A stretch of DNA of 15,344 nucleotides from an uncultured Bacteroides sp. Lineage in GTDB: Bacteria > Bacteroidota > Bacteroidia > Bacteroidales > Bacteroidaceae. Under the pieces are notes generated by a model that worked only from the letters and a program-made list of their open reading frames with translations, was not told the origin of the DNA and made no database searches. The stretch's first letter is position 1. The number at the start of each line of letters is the position of its first letter. A program made the position numbers and the translations under genes. The stretch lies in NCBI RefSeq assembly GCF_905207245.1, contig NZ_CAJLKP010000107.1, forward strand, positions 1-15,344, read 5' to 3'. This document shows, piece after piece, positions 15,323-15,344 of this stretch.

Positions 15323-15344
15323 TTTTTTATTGATTTATATATAA

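Noticed and set aside
1..15344. Mobile elements, CRISPR arrays, defence genes, tRNA or rRNA genes
   Set aside because: None seen. The intergenic gaps are all 155 bases or less and contain no cloverleaf, spaced direct repeats or transposase-like coding sequence.

Overview
The window is a block of core transcription and translation genes, all read from the minus strand. It suggests Bacteroides or a close relative in Bacteroidales (Bacteroidota). Three things point there: the protein sequences; the AT-rich, A-rich leaders with almost no Shine-Dalgarno sequences; and two intergenic promoters that fit the Bacteroides consensus (-33 TTTG, -7 TAnnTTTG). I see no convincing coding region on the plus strand, and no tRNA, rRNA, CRISPR array, insertion sequence or other mobile element. 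No stretch above 300 bases lacks a gene. The longest spacer, 155 bases, lies between rpsL and rpsG.

In transcription order (right to left) the genes are rplK (L11), rplA (L1), rplJ (L10), rplL (L7/L12), rpoB, rpoC, a DUF3467-family gene, rpsL (S12), rpsG (S7), fusA (EF-G), rpsJ (S10), rplC (L3) and the first 17 codons of rplD (L4), cut by the window edge. In E. coli terms this joins the beta operon (rplKAJL-rpoBC), the str operon (rpsL-rpsG-fusA) and the start of the S10 operon end to end. There is no tuf between fusA and rpsJ. The one protein of unknown function, DUF3467, sits between rpoC and rpsL.

The spacers hold most of the regulatory signal. A strong terminator-like hairpin separates rplL from rpoB. 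An A/U-rich pair of mutually exclusive inverted repeats separates rpoB from rpoC. A terminator-like hairpin followed by a promoter separates rpoC from the DUF3467 gene. A second promoter with an upstream A-tract precedes rpsL. Another hairpin separates fusA from rpsJ. These elements fall at or near the classical operon boundaries, so the cluster may be several partly independent units with controlled read-through rather than one uniform transcript.

The products work together. RpoB and RpoC form the RNA polymerase catalytic core. L11, L10, L7/L12 and L1 build the ribosomal stalks. S12, S7, S10, L3 and L4 are ribosome core proteins, and EF-G drives translocation. I found no defence, mobile or metabolic system. 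The leads worth following are the DUF3467 gene and the spacer structures.
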